Source: JACRDG01 sp963760985 (GTDB lineage Bacteria > Desulfobacterota > Desulfomonilia > Desulfomonilales > Desulfomonilaceae). Taken from it: a stretch of DNA of 64,000 nucleotides. Made by a program: the position numbers and the translations under genes. The notes under the pieces are model-generated. The model did no database searches, had not been told where the DNA came from, and saw nothing but the letters and a program-made list of their open reading frames with translations. The stretch lies in NCBI GenBank assembly GCA_963760985.1, contig CAVXFM010000015.1, positions 124,001 through 188,000 of the forward strand, written 5' to 3'. This document shows, in pieces, positions 46,889 to 56,895 of this stretch; the stretch's first letter is position 1; each line of letters begins with the position of its first letter.

Positions 46889-47308
46889 TTATTTGGAAGC
46901 GTCCACAAACGCCATTCTCAGCTGGAACAGAGCTTCTTGGATGATCTTGGCTTCCTGATCCGTGAGGTTTCCGCGGGTCTTCTCCTCAAGCAGGGCGATC
47001 AGGTCAATTGTCTGTCGTGCTCCCTGGAGGTCTTTCTTCGATTCGCCCGCATCGGGATCTTTGATGAAGCCGAGCTGGAACAGAGCCGTATTAGCCATGC
47101 TCAGTACGAACATCGAAAAATCCATGGGTGGTGGCGGTGGGGACGCTGAGCCTTGGGTCTCGGTCCTTGCCTCATGTGATTCTTCTTGAGGCGGTTCTTT
47201 CGTTTCCGGCTTCTCTTGCGTCTCCGCGGTGTCTTTGGAACCGCCTTCAGTGGTGAAGCGCCGCTTATCGGTCACCTTGAATTCTTCTTTTGATTCAGGA
47301 TCTTCCAT
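46889..47308 (-). CDS. DUF1844-domain protein
   Basis: 139 aa with a charged, low-complexity N terminus (rich in Glu, Lys, Pro) and a conserved C-terminal helix bundle ('MDFSMFVLSMANTALFQLG', 'IDLIALLEEKTRGNL'). DUF1844 is a small domain common in deltaproteobacteria, function unknown. The start lies 19 bases after the cbpA stop, so it is probably co-expressed with the heat-shock genes. Confidence 0.85.
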   Translation of the reverse strand: MEDPESKEEFKVTDKRRFTTEGGSKDTAETQEKPETKEPPQEESHEARTETQGSASPPPPPMDFSMFVLSMANTALFQLGFIKDPDAGESKKDLQGARQTIDLIALLEEKTRGNLTDQEAKIIQEALFQLRMAFVDASK

Positions 47309-47327
47309 TCTTTTTCTCCCTCGACGC

Positions 47328-48302
47328 CTATCGGTCCCTGTGCCAAAGGGCCGCGCGTGGATTCATGGGGTTGCGTCGTTCGATCTCTGCCAACAGCCCT
47401 TTCGAGACAGGATCGAGAAATTCAGGAATCTGTATGCGCGCGGTAACGAGAAAATCACCTCTTGACTCATTCTTCAATGAGGGGAAACCCTTGGTCTTAA
47501 ATCGAAAGACCGTTCCTGACTGCGTTCCTGCTCGTACCTTCAGGACCACCGATCCCGACAGGAAGGGAATCTCCACCCGAGCGCCAAGAATAGCTTCTCC
47601 CAGGGTCAGGGGCACATCTAAAAGGACATCCTTCCCCTGTCGCCTGAAAAAGGTATGGGGACTAACCTCCACATTCAGGTACAGGTCTCCTGCAGCGCCT
47701 CCACGCAAGCCCGGCGCACCTTGCCCCGGCACGCGCACCCTCGATCCGGTTTCCACACCACCGGGTATCCGGACGCTGATCGTCCTATCGAGCACACGGA
47801 CCTCAATTGTCACGCCGTGGTATGCTTGCTCGAATTCAACCGCCAAGCGGTATTCCAGATCGCTGCCCCTTTCGGCAACGGGTCTCCGGGACTTGCCGCG
47901 ACTCTGCCCCCATAAAATATCGAATAATATATCTTCGAAGCCCGATTGTCCAGAAGAAGTGTTGTGAAAAAAGTCCTGTTCCGACTTTCTTCCGTACCGG
48001 CGAAAGCCGTACCCAAAGCCTGAACTCTCCTGACCGTAACCTTGGTTCTTTGAGGATTGGAATCCGTTGAACACACTGTGGAGGTCCTCGTGGCCGTACA
48101 GATCAAAGTTGCGTCGTCGAGATTGATCCCCCAGGATCTCGTACGCCTCGCTCAATTCCTTAAATTTGGATTCTGCCCGTGCGTTATCGGCATTGAGATC
48201 CGGATGGTACCGCCGCGCGAGTCTCCGGTATGCTTTCTTGATTTCCTCGTTCGATGCGGTTCGACTCACACCCAGCACGTCATATGGATCCGGTTTTCTC
48301 AT
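47328..48302 (-). CDS. cbpA: DnaJ-type co-chaperone (CbpA-like)
   Basis: 324 aa. The N-terminal J domain with 'RRYHPDLN' (HPD motif, about residue 32) starts 'DPYDVLGVSR'. A Gly/Phe linker and two C-terminal substrate-binding beta domains follow ('GVTIEVRVLDRTISVRIPGG', 'LNVEVSPHTFFRRQGKDVLL'). It has no zinc domain, so it is a DnaJ class B/CbpA protein stimulating DnaK. It lies upstream of DUF1844. Confidence 0.92.
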   Translation of the reverse strand: MRKPDPYDVLGVSRTASNEEIKKAYRRLARRYHPDLNADNARAESKFKELSEAYEILGDQSRRRNFDLYGHEDLHSVFNGFQSSKNQGYGQESSGFGYGFRRYGRKSEQDFFHNTSSGQSGFEDILFDILWGQSRGKSRRPVAERGSDLEYRLAVEFEQAYHGVTIEVRVLDRTISVRIPGGVETGSRVRVPGQGAPGLRGGAAGDLYLNVEVSPHTFFRRQGKDVLLDVPLTLGEAILGARVEIPFLSGSVVLKVRAGTQSGTVFRFKTKGFPSLKNESRGDFLVTARIQIPEFLDPVSKGLLAEIERRNPMNPRAALWHRDR

Positions 48303-48758
48303 GTATCACTTCAAGCAACCGAGAATGACCGCGCCGGCATAGTATCCCACAGCGTGGCTTGTTGGATTACATACTCCTACAATGGCACCGTTTGGTCGAT
48401 CGCTACTGAAACGCTCACACAATGAGGACGATTCTTCATGCGCTTCAGTATACCAGCAGCAATGCCTTCCGCGCACACGAACCGCAGTACGGCGGGAGTC
48501 GTACCCCTGAGCCGGCACTTTGACGCGCCGCCTCGGAGAGATTCTTGGAGAAAGAAGGCCCTTCCAGCCCCTTGGACCGCATTGCCCCCGTTTTGTTCCG
48601 CTTCCGCGAGGCTGTACCGACGTGCAGTCAGAATTGCCAAATCGTAAAAGTGGGTCCCTTTGCCTTCGCGAACTCGCAGCAGGATTCTTCCGGAGAGAGC
48701 CTGGGGCGAGCCAGCCGTGGCGCAGGACCCGTGCCGGAGCCTGCGTGTTACCGAGCAG
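48303..48758. other. Intergenic region between hsp20 and cbpA
   Basis: 455 bases. Several overlapping open frames exist on both strands but none has family features or a good ribosome-binding site. Nothing recognised. Confidence 0.45.
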
Positions 48759-49199
48759 CTAGCGCAGGGTCACCACAGTGAGAATGCGCTCCCGTTCCTC
48801 TTGGCTCTTGGGAATCTGCACTTCGAGTATGCCATCCTCGTATCGGGCTTCGGTTTTTTCCACGTCAGCATCATCGGGCAAATCAAAGGATCGTTCAAAG
48901 GGCCCGTGTGCTCGTTCCACCGAGTGGTATGCCGCCAACTGCGGTTCCGACTCGAGAGGACGCTCGCCGGATAGTTTCAGCCGTCGCCCCTGGATTTCTA
49001 TGTTTATGTTCTTCTTACCCACTCCAGGCAATTCCGCCTTGAAGATGTACGCGTCCGGTGTTTCCAGCATATCGACTAATGGACTCCAGACTGCGCTGCG
49101 CTGGAAATGGGTCCTTTGCGTCTTGATCTCGACGAACCGATTCACCTTCTCTTGGAAATTCAGGAGGTCCCTCAACGGATCCCATCGGTTGAGTGTCAT
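48759..49199 (-). CDS. Hsp20-family small heat-shock protein
   Basis: 146 aa with an alpha-crystallin domain. 'PLVDMLETPDAYIFKAELPG' opens the domain and 'RYEDGILEVQIPK' (G-x-L motif) closes it. It holds unfolding proteins for refolding. It is upstream of cbpA on the same strand. No CIRCE element was seen upstream. Confidence 0.93.
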   Translation of the reverse strand: MTLNRWDPLRDLLNFQEKVNRFVEIKTQRTHFQRSAVWSPLVDMLETPDAYIFKAELPGVGKKNINIEIQGRRLKLSGERPLESEPQLAAYHSVERAHGPFERSFDLPDDADVEKTEARYEDGILEVQIPKSQEERERILTVVTLR

Positions 49200-49320
49200 G
49201 CGCCATCTCCCGTCTAGAACGGACTTTTTTGTGATTAAACCTCAAAAACCTCTTTCAAAGCGTACGACCTTTTTATAGGGGAGTCAAGTTCGAACCCAAA
49301 GGATGGTCGCCGGATGCACC

Positions 49321-50331
49321 TCATCGCTTGGGCTGCTCGGCCAGGTACCCCAGCTTGTGGAGTTGGTTGACCAGCATTTGTCCTTTTCCTTTCGGCGCAG
49401 CCAGGGTATGCACCGGCCTCTTACCCTGAACCGTTGCAGGAAATACCGCATGAGCAGGTTTGACCTTCGGATTCAGCAGCAGGATTTCCCTGGCAGGCGT
49501 CCCGGTGAGCTTGGCGATTTCCGCCAATGAAAGATCTTTGGCGAGCACCAACCCCGTCACCTGGTCGAAAGTAAGAGGAGGTGACTCTTTGAAATGCAGA
49601 CCGAATGCGCCCCGGTTCGCATCGATGATACCCAGAGCGATCCATCGCACCACCAAGTCTTCCGCATTGTCAGGCAGGGGCAGGTCCCAGAACACACGGC
49701 TGTTCCATCGCTGCTCCAGGTCCTGTATCGGCTTTGTACCGCACAGGTACGCTGCCACCACCATGAGCCATGTATCCCCGCCCATTTGTTTGCGGATATC
49801 TGTAATGCGCGCGACGAAACAGCGGGTGGACAATTCCAGGTCCATTCGGTCGTCGTGCCAGGAGTCCACGGACATTTGGACTCCCTCAGTAGGGGTGCAT
49901 GCACTGGTCAACGACCACCATCCCACCCCAGGCCCTCGCGAAGAGGAAAAGACATTCAATCCGGCAATAACCGGCGGCAATAGGGAAAGGTCCTTGGGGA
50001 GCTTTTCTTTGGCGAGGATTTCCTCGAAAAGCCATGCACAGCGGGTTTTCTCCGAAAGCCATTCGGTCAATACGCTGCGTGCGTCCAAGAGGAGGAAATT
50101 GATCTGGGATTCGATGCGAGACCGTACATCCGCTCTCTGGAGTGGGATGGGTTCTCCGCAAAACGTGAACTGCTTCCCCAACATTTCCCGAGGAATGGAG
50201 AACCTCACCACTGCAGGCTTGCTTTCCGGTTGAGCCCCACGCGCGGAGAGGATGCACGTCCCGACGGTCAACAGAAGGACTGCGGCAGCAAAGGCTACTC
50301 CAAACTGGCCGGTGAGCTTTTTCAAGACCAT
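49321..50331 (-). CDS. MltD-like protein lacking the catalytic glutamate (pseudo-transglycosylase)
   Basis: The middle part aligns with membrane-bound lytic transglycosylase D: 'IPLQRADVRSRIESQINFLL', 'LAKEKLPKDLSLLP' and 'YLCGT' near the end of the SLT domain. At the position where MltD has 'IESGFN' with catalytic Glu, this protein has 'VIAGLN', so lytic activity is unlikely. A weak LysM-like segment ('LSLAEIAKLTG', 'ILLLNP') follows. N-terminal anchor or signal from ATG 50331; the same frame opens at 50406. Confidence 0.75.
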   Translation of the reverse strand: MVLKKLTGQFGVAFAAAVLLLTVGTCILSARGAQPESKPAVVRFSIPREMLGKQFTFCGEPIPLQRADVRSRIESQINFLLLDARSVLTEWLSEKTRCAWLFEEILAKEKLPKDLSLLPPVIAGLNVFSSSRGPGVGWWSLTSACTPTEGVQMSVDSWHDDRMDLELSTRCFVARITDIRKQMGGDTWLMVVAAYLCGTKPIQDLEQRWNSRVFWDLPLPDNAEDLVVRWIALGIIDANRGAFGLHFKESPPLTFDQVTGLVLAKDLSLAEIAKLTGTPAREILLLNPKVKPAHAVFPATVQGKRPVHTLAAPKGKGQMLVNQLHKLGYLAEQPKR

Positions 50332-50549
50332 TTTCTTGCGGAACCGTTCCGTGTGTACCCTTCCATGGGCCGAACCGATCCCTGCTATACTCTTGTGCGT
50401 ATACATCGCAGCATCGTGACTGCATTCCCGGTCGGAAGACGAGGGGATCGGCGAGAGACTTGCCTCTTTTCTGATACGTGTCGCGGCGCTTCTTACGAAT
50501 TCTTATCCCACTTCGTAATCGCTCCGCGCGACCTTTTGTTGAACGTGGA

Positions 50550-50635
50550 AAATCAAAACACCACGTAGCCCAGACATGAAGAAGTCAAAGACCAATTCCT
50601 GTTTTCTTTGTGTCTTCGTGCCTTGGTGATTCCTT
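50550..50635 (+). repeat. Dispersed 'caccaagg' repeat, copy 3
   Basis: 'aacaccacgtagcccaga' opens the copy, and 'ctttgtgtcttcgtgccttg' followed by gtgatt closes it. The left arm is degenerate. Related to 8993-9045 and 40497-40577. Confidence 0.6.
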
Positions 50636-50662
50636 CCTTATCTCTCGCGTTGAACCGTTCCC

Positions 50663-52404
50663 TCACTTCTTCGCGGGACCGATCTGTTGTTCCAATTTCT
50701 GAAGCTTCTCCTGGACCACGAGATTGTCAGGGTTTTCTTTCAGGGACTTACGATATGCGGCAACTGCTTCTTCTTTGCGCCCCTTTGCCAAGAGCACGTC
50801 CCCCATATGTTCCGAAATAATCGGATCGTGCTTCACCTTGGTCACTGCCTTTTTCAGGAGTTGCAGCGCCTCGTCGTCCTTGCCTTGTTTGTGAAGGATA
50901 TATGCAAGAGAATCAGCTATGTATCCATCATCGGGTTTGAGTTCCACCGCTCGCTTGATCAGCTTTTCGGCTTTTTCCGGATCTTTACCTGACACAGCCA
51001 GAGTGTACCCGATAAAATTCGCCGCACTGGCTTCATCAGGCTTGTCAGCGAGTATTTTCTCCATTTCCGCGAGGCTCCGGGAACGACGACCACTCTTTTC
51101 CAGGACATTCCCGAGAGAATAGCGCAGCCTGATATTGCTCGGGTCCAATTGGATAGCCCGCTCGTACGTCTTTATGGCCTCGTTGTACCGATACAATTCT
51201 TCGAGGATCGAACCCTTGATGTGAACCAGCTCCGGTTCTTTGGTGTCCGCATTGATGGCTTCATCAATGTACCGGATGGCCTTGGAGAAATCCTTGAGCC
51301 GCAAGAACATCAGCGAAAGCATGATGCGGGATCGGATGAACGTGGGCTGGCCTTTGCGGATCTGCGCCAGTTCCTGTTCGGCCTTCTCCGGTTTTCCCTG
51401 CTCCCGCAGGATTTGCCCCAAATGGAAACGCACTTGATCCCACCCGGGTTTTCGTTGAAGGATTTTGTCCAGGATTTCGGTGGCCTTGTCTGTACTGCTT
51501 CTGGTCGGCAAGGATGAGGGCCATACGTATCTGAATGCCCAGATTCGAGGGAGCCATTTTGGACAGTTCGTCGAAAACCTCGTTGGATTCCTTAAACTTC
51601 TTCTGTGCAGCAAGAACCTGAGCCAGGCTCAAACGCGCATTGATATTGAATTGGTCGAGTTTAATGGCTTCACGAAATTCATTCTCCGCTTCCGCATACT
51701 TCTTCTGAATGACATAGATCCCTCCGAGTTCCAGGTGAACCTGGGGAGCAGAATCCGGCCGCTTCTTCATGAGTGCCTGAAATATTTCCGCGGCCTTGTC
51801 ATATTGCTTATTTTCGATATACACGCGTCCGAGATAGAAATACCCTTCCCTTTCGTCAGGGAGCGCCTTGATCATCTTGAGAAAAGTCTTCTCCGCGTCG
51901 GCATAGAGCTTTTGTGCGGCTTGGAGCGAACCGATGAACACGTACAGGTCTGTTTCATCAGGTTTCAGCTCGAGCGCCTTGCTATAGGCCTCAATGGCCC
52001 GGGGCCGATCGCCTGCGATGGTGTAGATTTTTCCAAGGAGCGTATAAGCTTCCTCGGTACTGGGGATCAAAGAGCGTCGCGTTTTGGGCCATGATCAGCG
52101 CATCGGCCAATTTGCGACTGCGAGCGAGCAAGGAAGCGACCCGAGTGTTCAGATAGGCCGAAGTGGGATCGAGCTGAAGCGCTTTTCGCAGGTAATGAAT
52201 GACTTCATCCGGATCTCCCTGTACCTCTGCTTGTTGGGAGTAAAGAAAGTACAAACCCGGATCGTGATCCAGATTTGGTACATCCACCGCTCCGGATCCG
52301 GGAAGGAGGTCCTTGTGCTGAGCCGCGAAAAGAGGAGAGAAGGCGGTAAGAGTCAAAGCGGCGACCACGACCGAGAGGGCCAATACGCGCAGAATGGTTT
52401 TCAT
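50663..52404 (-). CDS. Periplasmic TPR-repeat protein, two +1 frameshifts
   Basis: A signal peptide ('MKTILRVLALSVVVAALT') leads a TPR array of about 15 repeats. It occurs in three frames. Removing one base at GTAC 52057-52060 joins 'FDPQY' to 'EEAYTLLGKIY', and one at GTAC 51492-51495 joins 'ADQKQY' to 'DKATEILDKIL'. The product is then a continuous 579-aa protein of regularly spaced TPRs with 'AEKTFLKMIKALP'-type helices. It is probably a scaffold for envelope or exopolysaccharide complexes; partners unknown. It is upstream of the MltD-like gene. Confidence 0.85.
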
Positions 52405-52491
52405 GATAAACCCTTGTCACGGTAAATTTCGATAATTGCGTGTGCGTGCACAGCCTCCCCGGCAATGGAGCCGTGCTGCGACACCGTGGCG

Positions 52492-53160
52492 TCAGGACTG
52501 CTGGCCACGGATTTTCCTGATGGCCTCAGCGTAAGGAGGCTTGCCAAAGACAGCGCTGCCTGCAACAAACACGTCGGCTCCGTTCTCGATAAGACCCGGC
52601 GCGGTTTCAGGACTGACGCCTCCGTCTATTTCGCACAGGATCCTGTACCCCGAACGATCGATCATTTCTCTGAGAGCCCTGACTTTCGGTATCATCGTTT
52701 TGATGAACGACTGCCCGCCGAAGCCCGGGTTCACGGTCATCAGCATGATCACATCTAGGTTGGGCAGCACGTATTCGAGAGCTTCGAGCCCTGTCGCGGG
52801 GTTAAGCGCTGCACCTGCTTTCATGCCCAATTCTCGAATGCGGGAGAGGGTGCGATGCAGATGTGTGGCCACCTCAGGATGCACGGTGAGAATGTCCGCT
52901 CCCGCGGCATGAAAATCCTCCACGTACCGGTCCGGGTCGGAAATCATGAGATGCACGTCCAGGGGCAGATTGGTCACTTTCTTCACCGCGGCCACAATCA
53001 GAGGGCCAATCGTGATGTTAGGAACAAAATGACCGTCCATGACGTCAATATGTATCCAGTCTGCTCCTGCTTCCTGCACAGACCGCACTTCTTCGCCCAG
53101 CCGAGTGAAGTCAGCGGAGAGAATCGAAGGTGAAATCAGTATCTTTTTGTGGTCTCCCAT
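52492..53160 (-). CDS. rpe: Ribulose-phosphate 3-epimerase
   Basis: TIM-barrel enzyme of the pentose phosphate and Calvin pathways. 'ISPSILSADFTRLGEEV', 'IHIDVMDGHFVPNI' (metal/catalytic Asp) and 'MLMTVNPGFGGQSFI' are all present. 222 aa from ATG 53160, with GAGGAA upstream. It lies 87 bases from the TPR gene. Confidence 0.96.
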   Translation of the reverse strand: MGDHKKILISPSILSADFTRLGEEVRSVQEAGADWIHIDVMDGHFVPNITIGPLIVAAVKKVTNLPLDVHLMISDPDRYVEDFHAAGADILTVHPEVATHLHRTLSRIRELGMKAGAALNPATGLEALEYVLPNLDVIMLMTVNPGFGGQSFIKTMIPKVRALREMIDRSGYRILCEIDGGVSPETAPGLIENGADVFVAGSAVFGKPPYAEAIRKIRGQQS

Positions 53161-53249
53161 ACGCTTCCTCATTTACGAATCACTGTCAGCCAGCGGCCAT
53201 CCTGCCCAGCCCGCCGCGGCGGTCGTTCAACACCCGGACCTCGTCGCGC

Positions 53250-54264
53250 TCACATTTCAACCCCATCGACGACATAATCGCATTTGGGGCAACGGCCTCG
53301 GGTTATTGCATACTTTCGCCTCGAGTATCCCACGCGATCGACCAGCAGTTCAGAACAGCGCGGGCAGTACGTCTTCTCGCCAGGATCCCCAGGAACATTT
53401 CCCGAATACACGTAATACAGGCCTTCGTCGAGTCCGATCTGCCTGGCCTTGCTCAGTTCCGCCACATCCGTAGGAGGCAGATCCTGCTCCTTGTACCTGA
53501 GGATAAAACCTGCTTATGTGCCAGGGCGTACCGGCCCCGAGTTTTTCACGGATGAATCGCGCCATCTCCCTTATTTCCGCAGGGTCGTCGTTGAGCGTCG
53601 GGATGAGCAGCGTGGTGACCTCCAGCCAGATACCGAGCTCTTTCATGTAACTCAGCGTATCCATTACTCCTTCTCGACGGGCCTTGCAATAGTGGAGGTA
53701 AAATTTGTCATTAAAGGCTTTCAGGTCCACGTTGGCCGCGTCAATGAGACCCTTGGAATCGTCGAGCATTTCCCTGGTCATGTACCCGTTGGTCACAAAC
53801 ACGTTGAGCAGTCCGCAATCCTTGGCTTCCCTCATGGTGTCCCGGGCAAGCTCGTAGTAGATGGTGGGCTCGGTGTACGTGTAGGAAATACTCCGGCACC
53901 GGTTCCTCACTGCCATCTCCACGATGTCCGTGGGTGGAATAGCCTTCCCCGCGATGCGGTCCTGATCGTGAGGCATCTGGGATATGGTATAATTCTGACA
54001 GAATGAACAGCGAAAATTGCATCCCGGCGTAGCAATGGAGAATGAAGTCGTTGCCGGCGCGAAATGAAAGAGAGGCTTTTTCTCGATAGGGTCGACGTTG
54101 GCGGAAATCACCTTGTCGTACACAAGGGTGTACAGCTTGCCTCCCTGGTTGAGCCGGACCCCGCAGATGCCCTTTTTCCCGTCGTCGATCTTGCATCCGT
54201 GGCGACACAGGTGACAATGGACTCGGGAATCCTCCATTGGCTCGTACAGCCTTGCCTCTTTCAT
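53250..54264 (-). CDS. Radical SAM protein of the AmmeMemo/PflA-like type, one +1 frameshift
   Basis: 4Fe-4S radical SAM enzyme with 'CNFRCSFCQN' (CxxxCxxC) at about residue 84, preceded by an N-terminal Cys cluster ('HCHLCRHGCKI'). The frame ends prematurely after 'HISRFYPQ'. The continuation 'DVAELSKARQIGLDEGL' with two CxxC pairs ('CPRCSELL', 'CPKCDY') is in another frame. Removing one G at GTAC 53493-53496 yields a 337-aa protein matching this family. ATG 54264 overlaps the mpl stop (ATGA). The activity is not known. Confidence 0.9.
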
Positions 54265-55721
54265 TTTCCCCGCTCCTTGAGCGTTTCCCATAGCCGGTTG
54301 CCCACGTTGTCAAAGCTCCCGTTGGACATGATCAGGACCACATCCCCGGTTTCAACCTGCTGAGACAGAAAATCGAGGATCGCGTCCGTGTCCGAAAAGG
54401 CCCTTGCCTCTCTTCCCTGGTCGCGCAGGTCTTCTGCCAATCGCTCCGAATCGAATCGGTCCCCCTCAGGGACCTTGTCCATGTCTCGGGGACTCCTCAC
54501 GACGATCAGATCCGCGGATGCCAGCACAGACGCGTAGTGCTTCTGAAAGAGAGATCGTCTACTGGTGTTGGTCCTGGGCTCAAAAACCGCGACGAGTCTC
54601 CGTTCCGGGAACCGGGACCGCACCCCTGCGAGCGTTACCTGCACAGCGGTCGGATGGTGCGCGAAATCGTCGATGACCGGTACTCCCTGTGCCTCGCCTA
54701 CCATCTCCTGCCGCCGCTTCACGCCCTGGAACGTGCTGAGAGCCCCCATGGCGCGCGGTGGATCTATCCCTACACGGTCTGCCACGGCAATCGCAGCTAT
54801 CGCGTTGAGAAGATTGTGGGAGCCGATCATGGGTAACGTACCTGTGGCGACGCGGCGACCCTCGTGCAAAATGGTTGCGCTGATCCCGGTCGCGTGGTGA
54901 ACGACCTCGTCCGCGGACCAATTCAAAGATCCGTGGAATCCGTACAATTGTACAGGCACGGGACAGCCTTTGACGATCTTTCGGACCCGCGCGTCGTCAT
55001 TGCACGCGACAATGCATCCATCCGACGGAACAAGCGCGGCGAAAGCCCGAAACTGTTCCACGATCTGTTCCAGGTTGTCGTAAATGTCCGCGTGGTCGAA
55101 CTCGCACGAAGTCACCACGGCAATATCTGGGTAATAGTGAAGAAACTTTGGTCTCTTGTCGAAATACGCCGTGTCGTACTCATCCCCTTCCACCACGAAA
55201 AACGGACCTTTGCCCAACCGGTGATTGGTCAGGAAGTTTCCCGGCAAGCCGCCGATCATGAACCCCGGGTCCTGGCCTTCTGCGAAAAGTATCCACGCAA
55301 TCATGGAGCTGAGTGTGGTTTTGCCGTGCGTACCTCCCACCACGATACGGGTCTTGTCTTGGATGAAGTATCGGTTCAGGGCCTCAGGCATGGAGACGAA
55401 AGGGATACCTGACTTTTCAAGCTCAATGGCCTCTGGATTGGTCCTGCGTATGACATTTCCCACCACGACCAGGTCCGGCCGAGGAAATAGGTTCTCCGGT
55501 CGGTACCCTTCGCTAACCTTTATGCCCAAATTCGCGAGAAAGTCGCTCATGGGCGGGTACATGGCCTGGTCCGAACCGCTCACCCGAAACCCGCGTTCGT
55601 GAAACATGCCCGCAAGAGACGCCATGCCGGTCCCGCAAATCCCCAGAAGATGAACGGCTGCGGCCGGATCGAGAAGTGGCGGTTCACTGTGATCACGCTT
55701 TCTTAACGCTTCTTGCATCAT
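54261..55721 (-). CDS. mpl: UDP-N-acetylmuramate:L-Ala-D-Glu-meso-DAP ligase
   Basis: Mur-ligase that reattaches recycled murein tripeptide to UDP-MurNAc. 'HLLGICGTGMASLAGMF' (N-terminal fold), the ATP loop 'VGGTHGKTTLSSMIA', 'VEGDEYDTAYFDKRPKF' and 'DDFAHHPTAV' are characteristic of Mpl versus MurC. About 486 aa from ATG 55721. It overlaps the radical-SAM gene by four bases. Confidence 0.95.
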   Translation of the reverse strand: MMQEALRKRDHSEPPLLDPAAAVHLLGICGTGMASLAGMFHERGFRVSGSDQAMYPPMSDFLANLGIKVSEGYRPENLFPRPDLVVVGNVIRRTNPEAIELEKSGIPFVSMPEALNRYFIQDKTRIVVGGTHGKTTLSSMIAWILFAEGQDPGFMIGGLPGNFLTNHRLGKGPFFVVEGDEYDTAYFDKRPKFLHYYPDIAVVTSCEFDHADIYDNLEQIVEQFRAFAALVPSDGCIVACNDDARVRKIVKGCPVPVQLYGFHGSLNWSADEVVHHATGISATILHEGRRVATGTLPMIGSHNLLNAIAAIAVADRVGIDPPRAMGALSTFQGVKRRQEMVGEAQGVPVIDDFAHHPTAVQVTLAGVRSRFPERRLVAVFEPRTNTSRRSLFQKHYASVLASADLIVVRSPRDMDKVPEGDRFDSERLAEDLRDQGREARAFSDTDAILDFLSQQVETGDVVLIMSNGSFDNVGNRLWETLKERGK

Positions 55722-56005
55722 CCTGCGTTGGTACCACCCGACTGGGGTTATGTCAAGGCGCGGAGCCAGGACAGAGATCGCATGGGATGGCCTCGAATCT
55801 GGCAAGACCATCAGTCAGAAGAAAACACGTACGTTGCCGTGCCACCGGCTCGCGCTCACAAGGGGCTACGATTCTTGGCATTCGCAACCGTACAGGCTAC
55901 GCGAGAAAGGCCTGCCCTGCCGAGTCGGCCGGCGTGCTGCGACAGAATTGTCTCACGTGACGCTTGTACGGGGTCCCCCCGGTGTGAGGGACCATCTCAG
56001 GACCG

Positions 56006-56191
56006 TCACCCATCGGACGGTGCGTAATAACACCTTTTGGGCGAAACGACCAACCCTTGTTTCTTGAGCGAATCGATGATCCTGGAAACCTCTTTGGAGT
56101 CAAGGTCCACGCTCTTGGCCACATCTCCCGGCCTGAGCGGCTTGCCCGCGTTTTTCATGGCTTCGAGGACGGTACGTTCTTTTTCCTCCAT
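56006..56191 (-). CDS. Small winged-helix DNA-binding protein
   Basis: 61 aa with AGGAGA 6 nt before ATG 56191. The sequence 'KNAGKPLRPGDVAKSVDLD' with 'SRIIDSLKKQGLV' fits a MarR/ArsR-like winged helix-turn-helix. No ligand or Cys-sensor site is evident beyond one Cys. A regulator with unknown target. Confidence 0.7.
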   Translation of the reverse strand: MEEKERTVLEAMKNAGKPLRPGDVAKSVDLDSKEVSRIIDSLKKQGLVVSPKRCYYAPSDG

Positions 56192-56895
56192 GAAGATTCT
56201 CCTTCGATGACCTGTTCAGCAGCAAGCGCTGAAAAGAAAACTAAGGAGATTCTATGCGTTCATGCTCCGTCGTGCAACTCCTACCGCAGCAATGGGGCAA
56301 AAAATGATCCGTTGCCACTCCTCATGGCATTTGATAAGAATTGCGTAACGCGTGACCCGCGACCGGGGATCGGAAGACGGTACGCGCGTGACCCGTACGC
56401 AGCGGACAGTCTCATACGAATTGGCGTTCAAACAAGTGAGATTATAGGGCTGGGGGCTCATGAGCGAAGAGATCAGACGGCCTTGCGTCGTCCGTAGCGA
56501 ATGAGATCCCCAGCCTGAAGCCGTAACCAAGTGATAAATTTGAAAGCGAATCGGTATCAGAACCTTGCGGAGCAGCCCTTGCCGGGCATCTCGGAACCGG
56601 ATCGAAAAGGGCTGGTATCCGAAAGAGATTCTTCGGGTGAATTCTTTCCGCGATGCGGCCTGACTTTGTTCTTGGATCGCGAAACGGACCATGGGGCGAT
56701 GCATCACGCATTGCAATCGCACGGAGCCATCTTCTCACGAGGCTAGCCGCTGAGGCCCCACGCGATGGCTCGGTCGTGTGATCCTCGCGATGACATAGCG
56801 GGTGCGAATCGCTCAATCCGGGTTCACACGGATGGCCCGACGCATTTTTTCTGCGTGGAGAATTCTGTCCCTCGGATTCCCAAAAGGAGCATTTT
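56192..56895. other. Intergenic region with MITE-like repeat
   Basis: No gene is supported. It contains a palindromic repeat (56411-56563). AAAGGAG at 56882-56888 serves the GNAT gene. Confidence 0.5.
56411..56563 (+). repeat. MITE-like palindromic repeat, copy 4
   Basis: The left arm from 'ctcatacgaattggcgttc' is an imperfect inverted copy of the right arm ending 'gaaagcgaatcggtatcag'. The centre contains 'agacggccttgcgtcgtccg'. Confidence 0.65.

Noticed and set aside
46421..47149. 242-codon plus-strand open frame over rpmB and DUF1844
   Set aside because: It is antisense to two clear genes (L28 and DUF1844) and has no recognisable domain.
48306..48640. Small minus-strand frames between hsp20 and cbpA
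   Set aside because: Overlapping alternatives without domains or ribosome-binding sites.
45685..53496. Programmed ribosomal frameshifting as explanation of the broken frames
   Set aside because: The sites lack slippery heptamers and downstream structures, occur in unrelated genes, and all need the same +1 correction, mostly at GTAC.
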